Source: Actinomycetes bacterium (lineage in GTDB: Bacteria; Actinomycetota; Acidimicrobiia; Acidimicrobiales; Palsa-688). Taken from it: DNA of 64,000 bases. Location: NCBI GenBank assembly GCA_021787035.1, contig JAJYMM010000166.1, positions 1-64,000 on the forward strand, read 5' to 3'. The notes beneath the pieces are model-generated. The model had not been told where the DNA came from. It was given only the letters and a program-made list of their open reading frames with translations, and did not search any database. The translations under genes were made by a program, and so were the position numbers. Below, piece by piece: positions 33,242 through 42,411 of the stretch; position 1 is the first letter of the stretch, and the number at the start of each line of letters is the position of its first letter.

Positions 33242-35431
33242 CTACTTAGCGCTTTCCACTGCGGCAACCGGCCCATGGATCTTCTCCCAAAGGGCGTCGG
33301 CCACGGAGGCAGGCAACCAGCTGATCGCCGCCAAGGACTCACGCGGGGCCTCGCGGACCGCTTTTATACCCCCGAGCTCGGACACGAGGCGCTTGCGCCG
33401 CGCCGGCCCGAGCCCCGGGATGCCGTCCAGTACCGAGGCCGTCACCTTCTTGCCTCGGAGCTTGCGGTGGTAGCCGATCGCAAAGCGGTGAGCTTCATCG
33501 CGCACCCGCTGTAGGAGGTAGAGCGCTTCGGAGCCACGAGCGATACGGACGGGTTCGGACGTCCCGGGCAGGAAGACCTCCTCGAACTGCTTGGCGAGAG
33601 AGGCGGCCGGGATCTCCTGGTCGAGTCCAAGTTCCTCGAGCACCCGGACGGCTACGCTCAGCTGACCCTTGCCGCCGTCTACTAGGAGCAGCTGGGGAGG
33701 GTAGGAAAAGTGGCGCTTCCTCTCGGCCACGGGAAGCTCCCTTTCCTCGAGGTACGCGCGGAGCCTGCGGTTGAGGACCTCCTCCATAGCGGCGTAGTCG
33801 TCGTTGCCAGGCACGGTCCGGACCTTGAAACGTCTGTACTCGGAGGGCTTGGGCAACCCGTCTTCCATGACGACCATGGAACCGACATAGTCGGTGCCCT
33901 GGAGGTGGCTCATGTCGTAGCACTCGATGCGAAGGGGCGCCTCAGGGAGGCCGAGCGCGTCTTGGAGCGCGTTCAGGGCGCGCGCCCTCGCGTTGTGGTC
34001 AGCCGAACGCTTCAGCCTGTGGCGAGCAAGTTCCTCCCCAGCGTTCTTGGCCACCATCTCGAGCAGGGCCTTCTTTTCCCCGCGCTGGGGCACGTGGAAG
34101 CGCACGCGGCTCTGGCCGCTCGCAGTCGGGTTGACGCTGCGTTCCGGCCGGCGCTCGTCACTGGCGGCCCACCACTCGATCTCCTCGTTCAGGCGTGCAC
34201 CGCTCCCGCTCACGGCGGCGCTCTCGGCACGGAGACCACTCAGCCACTCCTCGAGCACCTCGGCCTCGTCCACCTCGCCCGGCACCAGGACGAGGGGGGG
34301 CACACCATTGATCGGCTCGGCGTAGTGCTGCTCCAAGACATGGGCGAGCAGTTGCGGCGGCTCGAGATCCTCGACCTTGTCGACGATGAAACCCTTCCTG
34401 CCCACCACTCGGCCCCGCCTTACGTAGAACACCTGGACGGCCGCCTCTAACTCGTCTTCTGCGAGGGCGAAGCAATCGAGGTTCTCGGCTCTCTCAGTGA
34501 CCATCTGCTGCTTTTCGATCGCCCTCCTCACCGACGCCAGCCGGTCCCTCAGGCGCGCGGCGAGCTCAAACTCCAAGTTGCCCGCAGCCTCTTGCATCTC
34601 GGACTCAAGTTTTCGCACCACGGGCGCCGTGTCCCCGTCCAGGAAGGTCGCAAAGTCGGCGACGAGCTCGGAGTACTGCTCATGGCCCACGAGGCCAGCG
34701 CACGGTCCAGCGCAGCGCTCGATGTGGTACATGAGGCAGGGCTTACCGAGGCGCTCGTGGCGTACGAACTTGGCGTCGCTGCAGCTTCGGACCGGGAACG
34801 TCCGGAGCAACAAGTCAAGCGTCTCCCTGATCGCGTACGCGTGCGCGTACGGACCGAAATACCGGTTCGCCGCACTAGTGCCTCCGCCAGGGGACACAAC
34901 CCCGGCCCCCCCCGGGACAGCCGGCGAGACCGGGGAGCCGGCCCCAAAACGAGCGCCCCCCCCTCGCCCCCGCCCACTTGACGACCCGCGCGACGACCCG
35001 CCTGACGACCCGCCTGACGACCCGCCCCCGCTCGAGGGTTTCCCTCGCCGCACCGTCGCCCTGGGCCAGCGGTCCGCCGTGGTGAGGACGAGGAACGGGT
35101 AGCTCTTGTCGTCCCGGAGCCGCACATTGAAGCGCGGCTTGTACTGCTTTATCAGGCTGTACTCGAGCATGAGCGCCTCCACGTCGTTGCGGACCTGGAT
35201 CCACTCGACGCTTTCGGCGGACGCAACCATCTGCGCTGTCCGCGGCGCCAGGACTGCGGGGGACTGGAAGTAGTTGGAGAGGCGCTGGCGAAGCGACTTG
35301 GCCTTGCCGACGTATATGACCCTCCCGTCCCGGTCGCGGAACTGGTAGCTCCCGGGTGCGTCGGGTATGGCGCCGGCGGGCGGACGTTCGAGCATCGCCG
35401 ACCAGTCTGGCGCACCGGTGCGCGCTCCCAC
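33242..35431 (-). CDS. uvrC: Excinuclease ABC subunit C
   Basis: Makes both incisions in nucleotide excision repair. GIY-YIG domain (residues ~24-105, GSYQFRDRDGRVIYVGKA), Cys-containing ERCAGPCAGL, UVR motif (ESEMQEAAGNLEFELAARLR), RNase H-like endonuclease domain (RIECYDMSHLQGTDYVGSMV, LLLVDGGKGQLSVA) and a C-terminal helix-hairpin-helix (DGIPGLGPARRKRLVSEL). At 729 residues it is long. A low-complexity insertion of ~60 residues (SSGGSSGG repeats, RGRGG, then Gly/Pro-rich) separates the GIY-YIG domain from the conserved RYFGPY. GTG start; ATG 35395 possible. Confidence 0.95.
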   Translation of the reverse strand: MGARTGAPDWSAMLERPPAGAIPDAPGSYQFRDRDGRVIYVGKAKSLRQRLSNYFQSPAVLAPRTAQMVASAESVEWIQVRNDVEALMLEYSLIKQYKPRFNVRLRDDKSYPFLVLTTADRWPRATVRRGKPSSGGGSSGGSSGGSSRGSSSGRGRGGGARFGAGSPVSPAVPGGAGVVSPGGGTSAANRYFGPYAHAYAIRETLDLLLRTFPVRSCSDAKFVRHERLGKPCLMYHIERCAGPCAGLVGHEQYSELVADFATFLDGDTAPVVRKLESEMQEAAGNLEFELAARLRDRLASVRRAIEKQQMVTERAENLDCFALAEDELEAAVQVFYVRRGRVVGRKGFIVDKVEDLEPPQLLAHVLEQHYAEPINGVPPLVLVPGEVDEAEVLEEWLSGLRAESAAVSGSGARLNEEIEWWAASDERRPERSVNPTASGQSRVRFHVPQRGEKKALLEMVAKNAGEELARHRLKRSADHNARARALNALQDALGLPEAPLRIECYDMSHLQGTDYVGSMVVMEDGLPKPSEYRRFKVRTVPGNDDYAAMEEVLNRRLRAYLEERELPVAERKRHFSYPPQLLLVDGGKGQLSVAVRVLEELGLDQEIPAASLAKQFEEVFLPGTSEPVRIARGSEALYLLQRVRDEAHRFAIGYHRKLRGKKVTASVLDGIPGLGPARRKRLVSELGGIKAVREAPRESLAAISWLPASVADALWEKIHGPVAAVESAK
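34980..35027 (-). repeat. 12-base tandem repeat in uvrC
   Basis: Unit GACGACCCGCCT, four copies with small changes, read in frame as SSGG-type tetrapeptides between the GIY-YIG domain and RYFGPY. Confidence 0.92.
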
Positions 35432-35436
35432 TAACA

Positions 35437-35484
35437 GGGGGTCCTACGGGCAGGTGGTCCTCCGGGCAGGGGGTCCTACGGGCA
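35437..35484. repeat. 16-base non-coding tandem repeat upstream of uvrC
   Basis: Unit GGGGGTCCTACGGGCA, three copies (35437-35452, 35453-35468 with three changes, 35469-35484). Confidence 0.88.
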
Positions 35485-35520
35485 AACCCCTATGGCCCTT
35501 CGGGCGAGCATCCCCCAGTG

Positions 35521-35654
35521 CGGCGCCCAGGTCCGGGCCATCGCCGCACCGCCAGGTCCCCCTTTGCGGCGCCCAGGCCCGGGCCATCGCCGCACCGCCA
35601 GGTCCCCCTTTGCAGCGCCCAGGCCCGCCAAGTCGGGCGCCAGGTCCCCCTTTG
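35521..35654. repeat. 46-base non-coding tandem repeat upstream of uvrC
   Basis: Two copies of a 46-base unit (35521-35566 and 35567-35612) differ at one or two bases. A third 42-base copy (35613-35654) has a diverged centre, and a fourth partial copy follows. Each unit ends in CCAGGTCCCCCTTTG. The period is not a multiple of three, so it is not a coding repeat. Confidence 0.9.
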
Positions 35655-35882
35655 CAGCGCCCAGGTCGCGCCCATCGCCACCAGCACAGCGCCGGACGAA
35701 TGCTGCCCGACTACCCTGGCAGGAGAAGGCCATCCCATCTGGAGCCTGCCCCCTGAGACGAAGCCGTGGGTCGCCCTGCGCGCCCAAAAGGCAACGTCGC
35801 GACCTCGGGGCCACGGCGCAAGCGCGGTGATGGGCCAATGTGTCAATGCCGGCCGGCGACTGTGACGAGCCCAAGGACACAT

Positions 35883-35909
35883 TTCACAGGACCATCACAG
35901 CTCGCCCAA
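35883..35909 (+). promoter_or_regulatory. CACA direct-repeat element, copy 2
   Basis: Matches 33053-33079 at 24 of 27 positions, with further weak similarity for about 15 bases. It lies ~75 bases before the ATG of the two-domain secreted protein. Two CACA boxes are 11 bases apart. Confidence 0.45.
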
Positions 35910-35984
35910 GACCGTCTCATAAAAGCGTGCGACGATTCGATTCTGTACGAAACCGAGGCAACGACTACATAGGGGAGACAACCA

Positions 35985-37454
35985 ATGAACAGGCGACTAC
36001 GAGCCCGCCGTGGCAGCCCGAGAGCAGTGGCAGCCCTGGCGCTGACGCTCGCCGCTAGCGCCGGCACCCTAGCAGCCACGGCCTTACCCGCTGTGGCTCA
36101 AGATAACCCGGCTCCCGGTGTCACGACCGTGCCAACCTATGCACGCCAGCTCTCACGGATAAAGGCCAGGGCCGCAAACGAGATAACCCTCCGCTTGCGC
36201 TCCCTCGACGACGCGATAGCCGACGTAAACTCATACTCTTTCCTCGGCTCCGACCAAGCAGCCCTTGTCACGAACTTGCAGTCCGACATATCGGGGTTGC
36301 AAGCTCTTGACACAAAGATCCAGTCGGACGCCACTGTCCAGCAGGCCTTGGCAGATTACTACACGATATTTTCGGGCTTTCGCATCTATTACCTGGTAAT
36401 GCCCGTCGTAAGCTATGTCGTGAACGCCGACCACGTGGACAACCTTTCACTGCCGGCCCTCCAAAGCGAGATCTCCAGTCTCCAAGGGCAGGAAAATGCT
36501 TCGAACCAGGCCGTGATCGGGCCACTGGTGGCCGACATGCAACAGGAGGCCCAGGCTGCATCGTCTGCCACGACCGGTCTCTCAGCTCAGCTACTCGGCT
36601 ATACGGCGGCCGAATGGGACTCAAACCATGGCCTGCTCGACCCGGCCCGCGTCTCGACAGCCACGGCCGACAAGGCCCTTGCGATGGCCCAACGCGAGTA
36701 CTACGAGGCTCTCCGGTACCTCGACCACCACCCGACCACTACTACTACCACGACGGGCGCACCTACCACGACGAGCACCACCTCCGAACCCGGGCGTCTC
36801 GCCGCCATCCAGGAAAGGGCGGCTCGGCAAATATCCGCACGGGTCAACGCCCTCAACGCGTCCATTGCTCTCGTCCAGTCCAAGTCCTACCTCGGGCCCG
36901 ATCAGGCGACGCTCGTGAGCGACATGCAATCAGACATAAGTGCCCTACAGGCCCTCGGAGCGAAGATCAGCACCGACACGACGGTCGCACAAGCTATTTC
37001 CGACTACACGGACATTTTCACCCAGCTCCGAATCTATTACCTGGTCGTACCCGTGGTCAACGACGTTATCCGGGTGGACTACCTGAGCAACGTGGCACTC
37101 CCCGCTGACAACCAGGAGATCAGTTCCCTGAACGGCTTGGTAAATGCTTCCAACCAGGCCGTGCTCGGGCCGCTCGTCACAGACATGCAAGACCAGGTCC
37201 AGACTGCCACGGCAGCGATGTCCGGGCTGTCGGCCCAACTGCTCACCTTTACGCCGGCTGAGTGGAATGCCAACCACAAGCTCCTCGTGAGCGCATCAGC
37301 AGGCGTTACCTCGGCAAACCGAGCAGTCGCAGCCGCCAACCGTGACTACCTGAGGGCGCTTGCCTACCTCCGTGGTGGCGCCGGCACCCACCACTCTTCC
37401 GGCGGGGACCACCATCGCTTGCCGGAGCCGGGACATGGGCACCACGGGCACTGA
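35985..37454 (+). CDS. Secreted protein with two homologous helical domains and a His-rich tail
   Basis: A signal peptide (RRLRARRG, then an Ala/Leu helix, ending ALPAVAQ ~residue 39) precedes two similar domains of ~195 residues: domain 1 ~50-245 (SFLGSDQAALVTNLQSDISG, RIYYLVMPVVSYVV) and domain 2 ~270-470 (SYLGPDQATLVSDMQSDISA, RIYYLVVPVVNDVI). A Thr-rich linker (PTTTTTTTGAPTTTSTTSEP) joins them. The tail has many histidines (THHSSGGDHHRL, HGHHGH) and could bind metal. Domains look all-helical; no known family. GGGGAGA lies before the ATG, and a strong terminator follows. Confidence 0.85.
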   Translation: MNRRLRARRGSPRAVAALALTLAASAGTLAATALPAVAQDNPAPGVTTVPTYARQLSRIKARAANEITLRLRSLDDAIADVNSYSFLGSDQAALVTNLQSDISGLQALDTKIQSDATVQQALADYYTIFSGFRIYYLVMPVVSYVVNADHVDNLSLPALQSEISSLQGQENASNQAVIGPLVADMQQEAQAASSATTGLSAQLLGYTAAEWDSNHGLLDPARVSTATADKALAMAQREYYEALRYLDHHPTTTTTTTGAPTTTSTTSEPGRLAAIQERAARQISARVNALNASIALVQSKSYLGPDQATLVSDMQSDISALQALGAKISTDTTVAQAISDYTDIFTQLRIYYLVVPVVNDVIRVDYLSNVALPADNQEISSLNGLVNASNQAVLGPLVTDMQDQVQTATAAMSGLSAQLLTFTPAEWNANHKLLVSASAGVTSANRAVAAANRDYLRALAYLRGGAGTHHSSGGDHHRLPEPGHGHHGH

Positions 37455-37511
37455 GCCAGTCTGAAACCGTCGCCTCGCAGCGCCGGGAGGCCGCGGCAAA
37501 GGCGAAAAACC

Positions 37512-37543
37512 AAGACCCCCGGGCGACCACGCCCGGGGGTCTT
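37512..37543. terminator. Bidirectional terminator between convergent genes
   Basis: Arms AAGACCCCCGGGCG (37512-37525) and CGCCCGGGGGTCTT (37530-37543) pair fully around a 4-base loop, with a run of A before it. It serves the secreted protein gene (+) and uvrA (-), whose stop is four bases away. Confidence 0.93.
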
Positions 37544-37547
37544 CGCG

Positions 37548-40463
37548 TCATGAGAACTTTCCGCTCGCGAGTACGGGCTCCAAGAACTTGGCCGTGTAGC
37601 TGTCGGGGCACTTGGCGACCTGCTCTGGCGTCCCGGTGGTAACGACCTTGCCTCCCCCGTCCCCACCCTCAGGACCGAGATCGATTATCCAATCCGCGGT
37701 CTTTATCACGTCCAGGTTGTGCTCTATGACAATCACAGTGTTGCCCTGGTCCACCAGGCGGGCAAGCACGCCTAGGAGCTTTCGGACATCTTCGAAGTGA
37801 AGCCCTGTCGTCGGCTCGTCGAGTACATAAAGCGTCCTACCGGTCGAACGCCGGGCCAGCTCAGAAGCCAGCTTAATCCTCTGTGCCTCGCCGCCCGAAA
37901 GGGTCGGGGCGGGCTGGCCCAGCTTTATGTAACCGAGCCCGACGTCGACCAGCGTCTGCATATGGCGGGCGATCACGGGCTGGTTGGAGAAAAACTCAGC
38001 AGCCTCCTCGCAAGACATGTCGAGGACTTCGGCAATATTTTTGCCCTTGAAGGTTATGTCCAGCGTGTCGCGGTTGTAGCGGGCCCCCTTGCACACCTCG
38101 CAGGGTACGTACACGTCGGGGAGAAAGTGCATCTCGATCTTAATCGTCCCATCTCCGGCACAGGCGTCGCAGCGGCCGCCGTTGACGTTGAAGGAGAACC
38201 GGCCCGGCTGGTAGCCCCGCACCTTGGCTTCGGTCGTCGTCGCGAACAGGCGCCGGACGTGGTCGAAAACCCCTGTGTAGGTTGCCGGGTTGCTCCTCGG
38301 CGTCCGGCCTATGGGCGACTGGTCGACGTCTACGACCTTGTCGAAGGCGTCCATCCCGTCGACCCTCTTGTGACGGCCGGGCACCTCCTTCGACTTGTAG
38401 ACATGAGCCATCATTGCCCGCAGCAAGATGTCGTTTACGAGCGTGGACTTGCCCGAACCCGACACTCCAGTGACCACGACGAAACACCCGGTCGGGAACT
38501 CCACGTCCATGCCTGCCAAGTTGTGCTCCCTCGCCCCTCGCACGACGAGCCAACCAGCAGGTGGCCGTCTGAGCGAAGGCACCGGTACGAAGCGCTTGCC
38601 CGAGAGGTACTGGCCGGTTAGGGAAGCCTTGCTGCGGAGCAACTCCTTTACGGTCCCGGACACAACCACCCGGCCGCCGTGCTCACCGGCACCTGGCCCG
38701 ATGTCCACCACGTGATCGGCCGTACGGATCGTCTCCTCGTCGTGCTCAACGACGATCACAGTGTTGCCAAGATCGCGAAGGCGCAGCAACGTGTCTATTA
38801 GCTTGCGGTTGTCACGCTGGTGTAGCCCGATGGAGGGCTCGTCGAGCACGTATAGCACGCCCACGAGACCGCTGCCTATCTGCGACGCCAGGCGGATCCT
38901 CTGTGCCTCTCCGCCGGCGAGCGTGCCAGCGCTACGGTTGAGGCTCAGGTAGTCGAGGCCGACGTCAACCAGGAACTGCAAGCGGGCCCTTACTTCCTTG
39001 AGTACCCGATCGGCGATCAAGTGGTCTCTCTCCGAAAGCGACAGGTCGCCGACGAACTCAGTGGCACCGCGGATCGAAAGGTCGCACACTTGAAAGATAT
39101 TTTTGCCGTCCACCGTCACGGCGAGGCTCTCCGGCCTTAGCCGGGCACCACCGCACGCGCGACATGGCACCTCTCGCATGTACCCCTCGATCTGCTCGCG
39201 CGCCGAATCGGACTCGGCCTCGGCGTGGCGGCGCCCAAGGAACGGGACCACACCCTCGTAATTGGTGTAGTAGGAACGAGAGCGGCCGAAGCGGTTTTTG
39301 TAATGCAGGTGAACCTGCGTGCCTCCAGAACCGTACAAAATGACCTTCTGGTCCTGCTTTTTGAGCTTGCGCCAAGGCACCGAAGTCGAGATGTCAAACG
39401 TCTCCGCGACACCTTGCAGGAGCCTCCCGAAGTACTCGGTCCGAGCGCCGGCCCAAGGCGCGATCGCCCCATCATCTATGGAACGGTCGGGGTCCGGGAC
39501 GATCAGGTCGGGGTCCACTTCGTAACGCGTGCCGAGCCCGTCACAAGTCGGGCAGGCGCCGTACGGAGAATTGAAGGAGAAATTGCGAGGTGCCGGCTCT
39601 TCAAAGGACCGCCCGCATACCGGGCAGGCCAAATGTTGCGAAAAGACAAGTGTCTCCGGTTTCGTTTCCGCTTCACCAGCTCTGGCGGTCTGCTCGTCAC
39701 GGCCTCCCCGAGGGGCCGGGCTGCTCTCCTCCCCTGGGTCCCCGCGGGGCACGACCTGCACTTCCGCTACCCCATCCGCGAGCTTGAGGGCAGTTTCGAG
39801 CGAATCGGTGAGGCGCCTCTCGATGCCGGGGCGCAGTACAAGCCGGTCGACGACCACTTCGATCGTGTGGTTCTCATAGCGCGCGAGCTTGGGCACTTCG
39901 GTCAGCTCGTAAACGGTACCGTCAACGCGGGCGCGCGCGAAGCCCTGGCCGGCAAGTTCGGAGAGGAGGCTCTCGTACTCACCCTTACGCCCGCGCACGA
40001 CCGGTGCCAGCACCTGGAACCGGCTCCCTTCGGGCAGCCTGAGCACCCTGTCGACGATCTGCTGTGGCGTCTGGCGCGAGACCTCGCTCCCGTCATCGGG
40101 GCAGTGAGGTATGCCCACGCGCGCATAGAGCAGCCGCAAATAGTCGTATATCTCCGTGATGGTCCCGACCGTGCTCCGTGGGTTGCGGGAGGCCGACTTC
40201 TGGTCGATCGAGATCGCTGGCGAAAGGCCTTCTATGAAGTCGACGTCGGGCTTGTCCATCTGGCCGAGGAACTGCCGGGCGTAGGCAGACAGCGACTCTA
40301 CGTAACGGCGCTGACCCTCGGCATAGATGGTGTCGAAAGCCAGGCTGCTCTTGCCTGAGCCCGACAAGCCCGTAAACACGATGAGCCGGTCCCGTGGCAG
40401 GTCGACCGAGACGTCCCGCAGGTTGTGCTCGCGTGCCCCTCGCACGACCAACCGCTCGTACAT
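37548..40463 (-). CDS. uvrA: Excinuclease ABC subunit A
   Basis: Damage-recognising ATPase of nucleotide excision repair, 971 residues. First half: [20 protein letters not shown] and zinc cluster CPVCGRSF...CPTCDG. Second half: [17 protein letters not shown] and zinc cluster CDACAGDG...CEVC. Signature motifs [19 protein letters not shown] and [18 protein letters not shown], each followed by LYVLDEP. A low-complexity patch (~residues 243-275, [20 protein letters not shown]) precedes the first zinc cluster. Monocistronic between a terminator and a repeat-bearing spacer. Confidence 0.97.
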   Translation of the reverse strand: MYERLVVRGAREHNLRDVSVDLPRDRLIVFTGLSGSGKSSLAFDTIYAEGQRRYVESLSAYARQFLGQMDKPDVDFIEGLSPAISIDQKSASRNPRSTVGTITEIYDYLRLLYARVGIPHCPDDGSEVSRQTPQQIVDRVLRLPEGSRFQVLAPVVRGRKGEYESLLSELAGQGFARARVDGTVYELTEVPKLARYENHTIEVVVDRLVLRPGIERRLTDSLETALKLADGVAEVQVVPRGDPGEESSPAPRGGRDEQTARAGEAETKPETLVFSQHLACPVCGRSFEEPAPRNFSFNSPYGACPTCDGLGTRYEVDPDLIVPDPDRSIDDGAIAPWAGARTEYFGRLLQGVAETFDISTSVPWRKLKKQDQKVILYGSGGTQVHLHYKNRFGRSRSYYTNYEGVVPFLGRRHAEAESDSAREQIEGYMREVPCRACGGARLRPESLAVTVDGKNIFQVCDLSIRGATEFVGDLSLSERDHLIADRVLKEVRARLQFLVDVGLDYLSLNRSAGTLAGGEAQRIRLASQIGSGLVGVLYVLDEPSIGLHQRDNRKLIDTLLRLRDLGNTVIVVEHDEETIRTADHVVDIGPGAGEHGGRVVVSGTVKELLRSKASLTGQYLSGKRFVPVPSLRRPPAGWLVVRGAREHNLAGMDVEFPTGCFVVVTGVSGSGKSTLVNDILLRAMMAHVYKSKEVPGRHKRVDGMDAFDKVVDVDQSPIGRTPRSNPATYTGVFDHVRRLFATTTEAKVRGYQPGRFSFNVNGGRCDACAGDGTIKIEMHFLPDVYVPCEVCKGARYNRDTLDITFKGKNIAEVLDMSCEEAAEFFSNQPVIARHMQTLVDVGLGYIKLGQPAPTLSGGEAQRIKLASELARRSTGRTLYVLDEPTTGLHFEDVRKLLGVLARLVDQGNTVIVIEHNLDVIKTADWIIDLGPEGGDGGGKVVTTGTPEQVAKCPDSYTAKFLEPVLASGKFS

Positions 40464-40818
40464 ATCCTAAAGGCTACCAGTTGCGAACGCACGTTTGTGT
40501 ACCCATTTGCAGAGAGAAATGGGACGAGGCGGCTGATTCGCCCGACGCTTGGGCGTTGGGCGTCGGGCCGGCGTTGGGCGTCGGGCCGGCGTTGGGCGTC
40601 GGGCCGGCGTTGGGCGTCGGGCCGGCGTTGGGCGTCGGGCCGGCGTTGGGCGTCGGGCCGGCGTTGGGCGTCGGGCCGGCGTTGGGGCGGCCCCGCGCTC
40701 GAGGCCCACGTCAAACCCGGCCTCAAGCCCACGTCAAGCCAGCGGCCACCCGTGACGAGATGAGCAGCTGCAATCACGGGGGCATAGCGGGCACAACGCC
40801 GGCACAGGAGCTCCCGGC
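40464..40818. other. Spacer upstream of uvrA with tandem repeat
   Basis: No gene. It contains the 18-base repeat (40553-40686), a short direct repeat of CCCACGTCAA (near 40705-40740) and presumably the uvrA promoter close to 40470-40520. No LexA box was recognised. Confidence 0.65.
40553..40686. repeat. 18-base intergenic tandem repeat, seven copies
   Basis: Unit GCGTTGGGCGTCGGGCCG, seven identical copies plus a partial one, upstream of uvrA and downstream of the lipoprotein gene. Frames through it give only simple repeats (PTPARR, RPDAQR) without start signals or flanking conserved sequence. Confidence 0.97.
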
Positions 40819-42255
40819 TCAACCGGCTATGCGTACAGGGCCAGACCAGGTGGCGCCACCGTCGGTAGTGCGCCAGAGCTGCTCGGGGAATGGGCCGTTC
40901 GGCCAGGGCCAGCCCGCCGGCGCCTGGCCCTCGAACTCGAGCGCCGAGCCCGTCGTCGCGTCCGTGAAACCAACCCAGGACCAGGAGTAACCAGCCGAGC
41001 CCACAGAGATGGTTTTCCACGTCGCGCCGCCGTCTGTGGTGATGAGCAATCCACCGTTCGGGTCGGGTGCGACCACGGCTGTGGAGGCGCTCGCGGCCGC
41101 CACCATCGCAGAGTTGGGAAGCTGGGGAGCAGACGTCAGCTGCTTCCAGTGCGCCCCGCCGTCGTCGGAACGCCACAGCCCGGCAAGCATCCCGGTCGGG
41201 CAGGCCGCCCAGACAGCCTCAGACGACGCTGCCTCTAACTTCCCTCCGAGCCCGGAGTAGCAAGGGCTCGTATGGGTAGTGAAGCTGGCGCCGGCGCCCG
41301 TCCCCACGACTAGGAGCTGGTTCGGTGACGACTGCGAGGTCGTCACGGAGATCCAGAGGTTGGCGCCATGAACCGACATCGTCAGGTATGGGTCGGCGCC
41401 GGCGGGCACAGGCAAGCTGAGCGGCGTCCAGCTATCTGACCCGACGGGGCTCCGCTCGAGCACCATGTTTGTGCAGCCCCCTTGTCGGCACTTGCCTACG
41501 AGCGCGAAGGCATAGCCGGCCCCAGAGCCGAACGCGAGCAGCTCGCGCCCAGCAACGAACGACGGCTCCGTCCAATGCTCGCCGCCGTCATGGGTGTCCC
41601 AGAACGCCCCGACGGCATGCGTGTCGTAGGCGTACCCGTCGAGAGGGTCTGCGAAGCGCAACGTATTGATGTCCCCAGTCGATGGAGAGCCAAGGTCGAG
41701 CGGCGCCACGGGCGCAGGGATACCGACAAAGCTTGCCCCACCGTTGGTCGTACGCACGATCGATGTGCAAACCGCGCTAGAACACGGCGCTTCGCCTAAC
41801 AGCCAAAACTCGCTTGCCGAGACGGCCGTAAACGACACGGGGTCGAAGCCGGCGGGCACCGGCCCTCCAGCTGGCTGGCCGCCCCCGAGCGTGCTCGGCG
41901 TGACCGAGGTGACCGCTGTAGTCGGCCGAGCGGTCGACGAGCTTGTGGTGGTAGCGACGCTCTGAGTAGTTGATGAAGTGCCTGGAACTGTGGAGCTCGG
42001 GACCGTCGCGGCCGGGACCGTCGCGGCCGGGACCGTCCTGGCCGGGACCGTGCTGCCTGGGACCGTCGGCGTGGCGGCGGTGGAGTTGGTGGTGACGGTC
42101 GAGTGGGCGGAAGCCGTCGAGTTGGTGGTAGCGGCAACATGGCCCCTTCGGGAGCTCGCGCGCTCGCGGCTAGCGGTCTTCGTCCCCCCGCAGGCCGCCA
42201 GGGCCAACGCCAAAACGACCAGGACAGCAACCGCCACGCCACCTCTCAGCCTCAC
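40819..42255 (-). CDS. Lipoprotein with Asp-box (BNR-like) beta-propeller
   Basis: The lipobox LALAACGG anchors the protein to the outer face of the membrane. A Thr/Ser/Val-rich spacer with TVPAA-type pentapeptides follows, then a propeller domain with Asp-box repeats (TTNGGASF, DTHDGGEHW, SDDGGAHW, TTDGGATW twice). Propellers of this type occur in sialidase-like and photosystem-assembly-like proteins; no catalytic site was identified. The GTG at 42255 puts the signal peptide at the N-terminus; a longer start at 42357 would add 34 residues in front of it. Confidence 0.85.
   Translation of the reverse strand: MRLRGGVAVAVLVVLALALAACGGTKTASRERASSRRGHVAATTNSTASAHSTVTTNSTAATPTVPGSTVPARTVPAATVPAATVPSSTVPGTSSTTQSVATTTSSSTARPTTAVTSVTPSTLGGGQPAGGPVPAGFDPVSFTAVSASEFWLLGEAPCSSAVCTSIVRTTNGGASFVGIPAPVAPLDLGSPSTGDINTLRFADPLDGYAYDTHAVGAFWDTHDGGEHWTEPSFVAGRELLAFGSGAGYAFALVGKCRQGGCTNMVLERSPVGSDSWTPLSLPVPAGADPYLTMSVHGANLWISVTTSQSSPNQLLVVGTGAGASFTTHTSPCYSGLGGKLEAASSEAVWAACPTGMLAGLWRSDDGGAHWKQLTSAPQLPNSAMVAAASASTAVVAPDPNGGLLITTDGGATWKTISVGSAGYSWSWVGFTDATTGSALEFEGQAPAGWPWPNGPFPEQLWRTTDGGATWSGPVRIAG
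41999..42073 (-). repeat. 15-base tandem repeat in the lipoprotein gene
   Basis: Unit GGGACCGTCGCGGCC, five copies with increasing divergence, read in frame as TVPAA-like pentapeptides in the spacer after the lipobox. Confidence 0.93.
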
Positions 42256-42411
42256 AACACTGGTAACCTTAGGGCGCCCGAGCAGGTTCCTCCTGGTGTG
42301 ACCCGCGCGGTGCCCGGCCAGGGGCGCGAGGGGACGAGCTGGTTCTAGGTGTAGCATGCGAGGCGCGACGTCGAGCTATACCCAAAAATGTCAAGGAAGA
42401 ACCGATAACCC

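Larger units (their letters stand above)
35432..35984. other. Repeat-rich divergent spacer between uvrC and a secreted protein gene
   Basis: No gene seen. It holds the 16-base and 46-base tandem repeats, the second copy of the CACA element, and the promoters for uvrC (minus) and the secreted protein (plus). Confidence 0.7.

Noticed and set aside
35521-35654. Possible CRISPR-like array
   Set aside because: The 46-base units are directly adjacent with no unique spacers, and there are no cas genes. It is a plain tandem repeat.
40467-40709. Minus-strand frame encoding PTPARR repeats as a gene
   Set aside because: Only the repeat and its flanks are open; no ribosome binding site, no conserved part, and other frames through the repeat are equally open.
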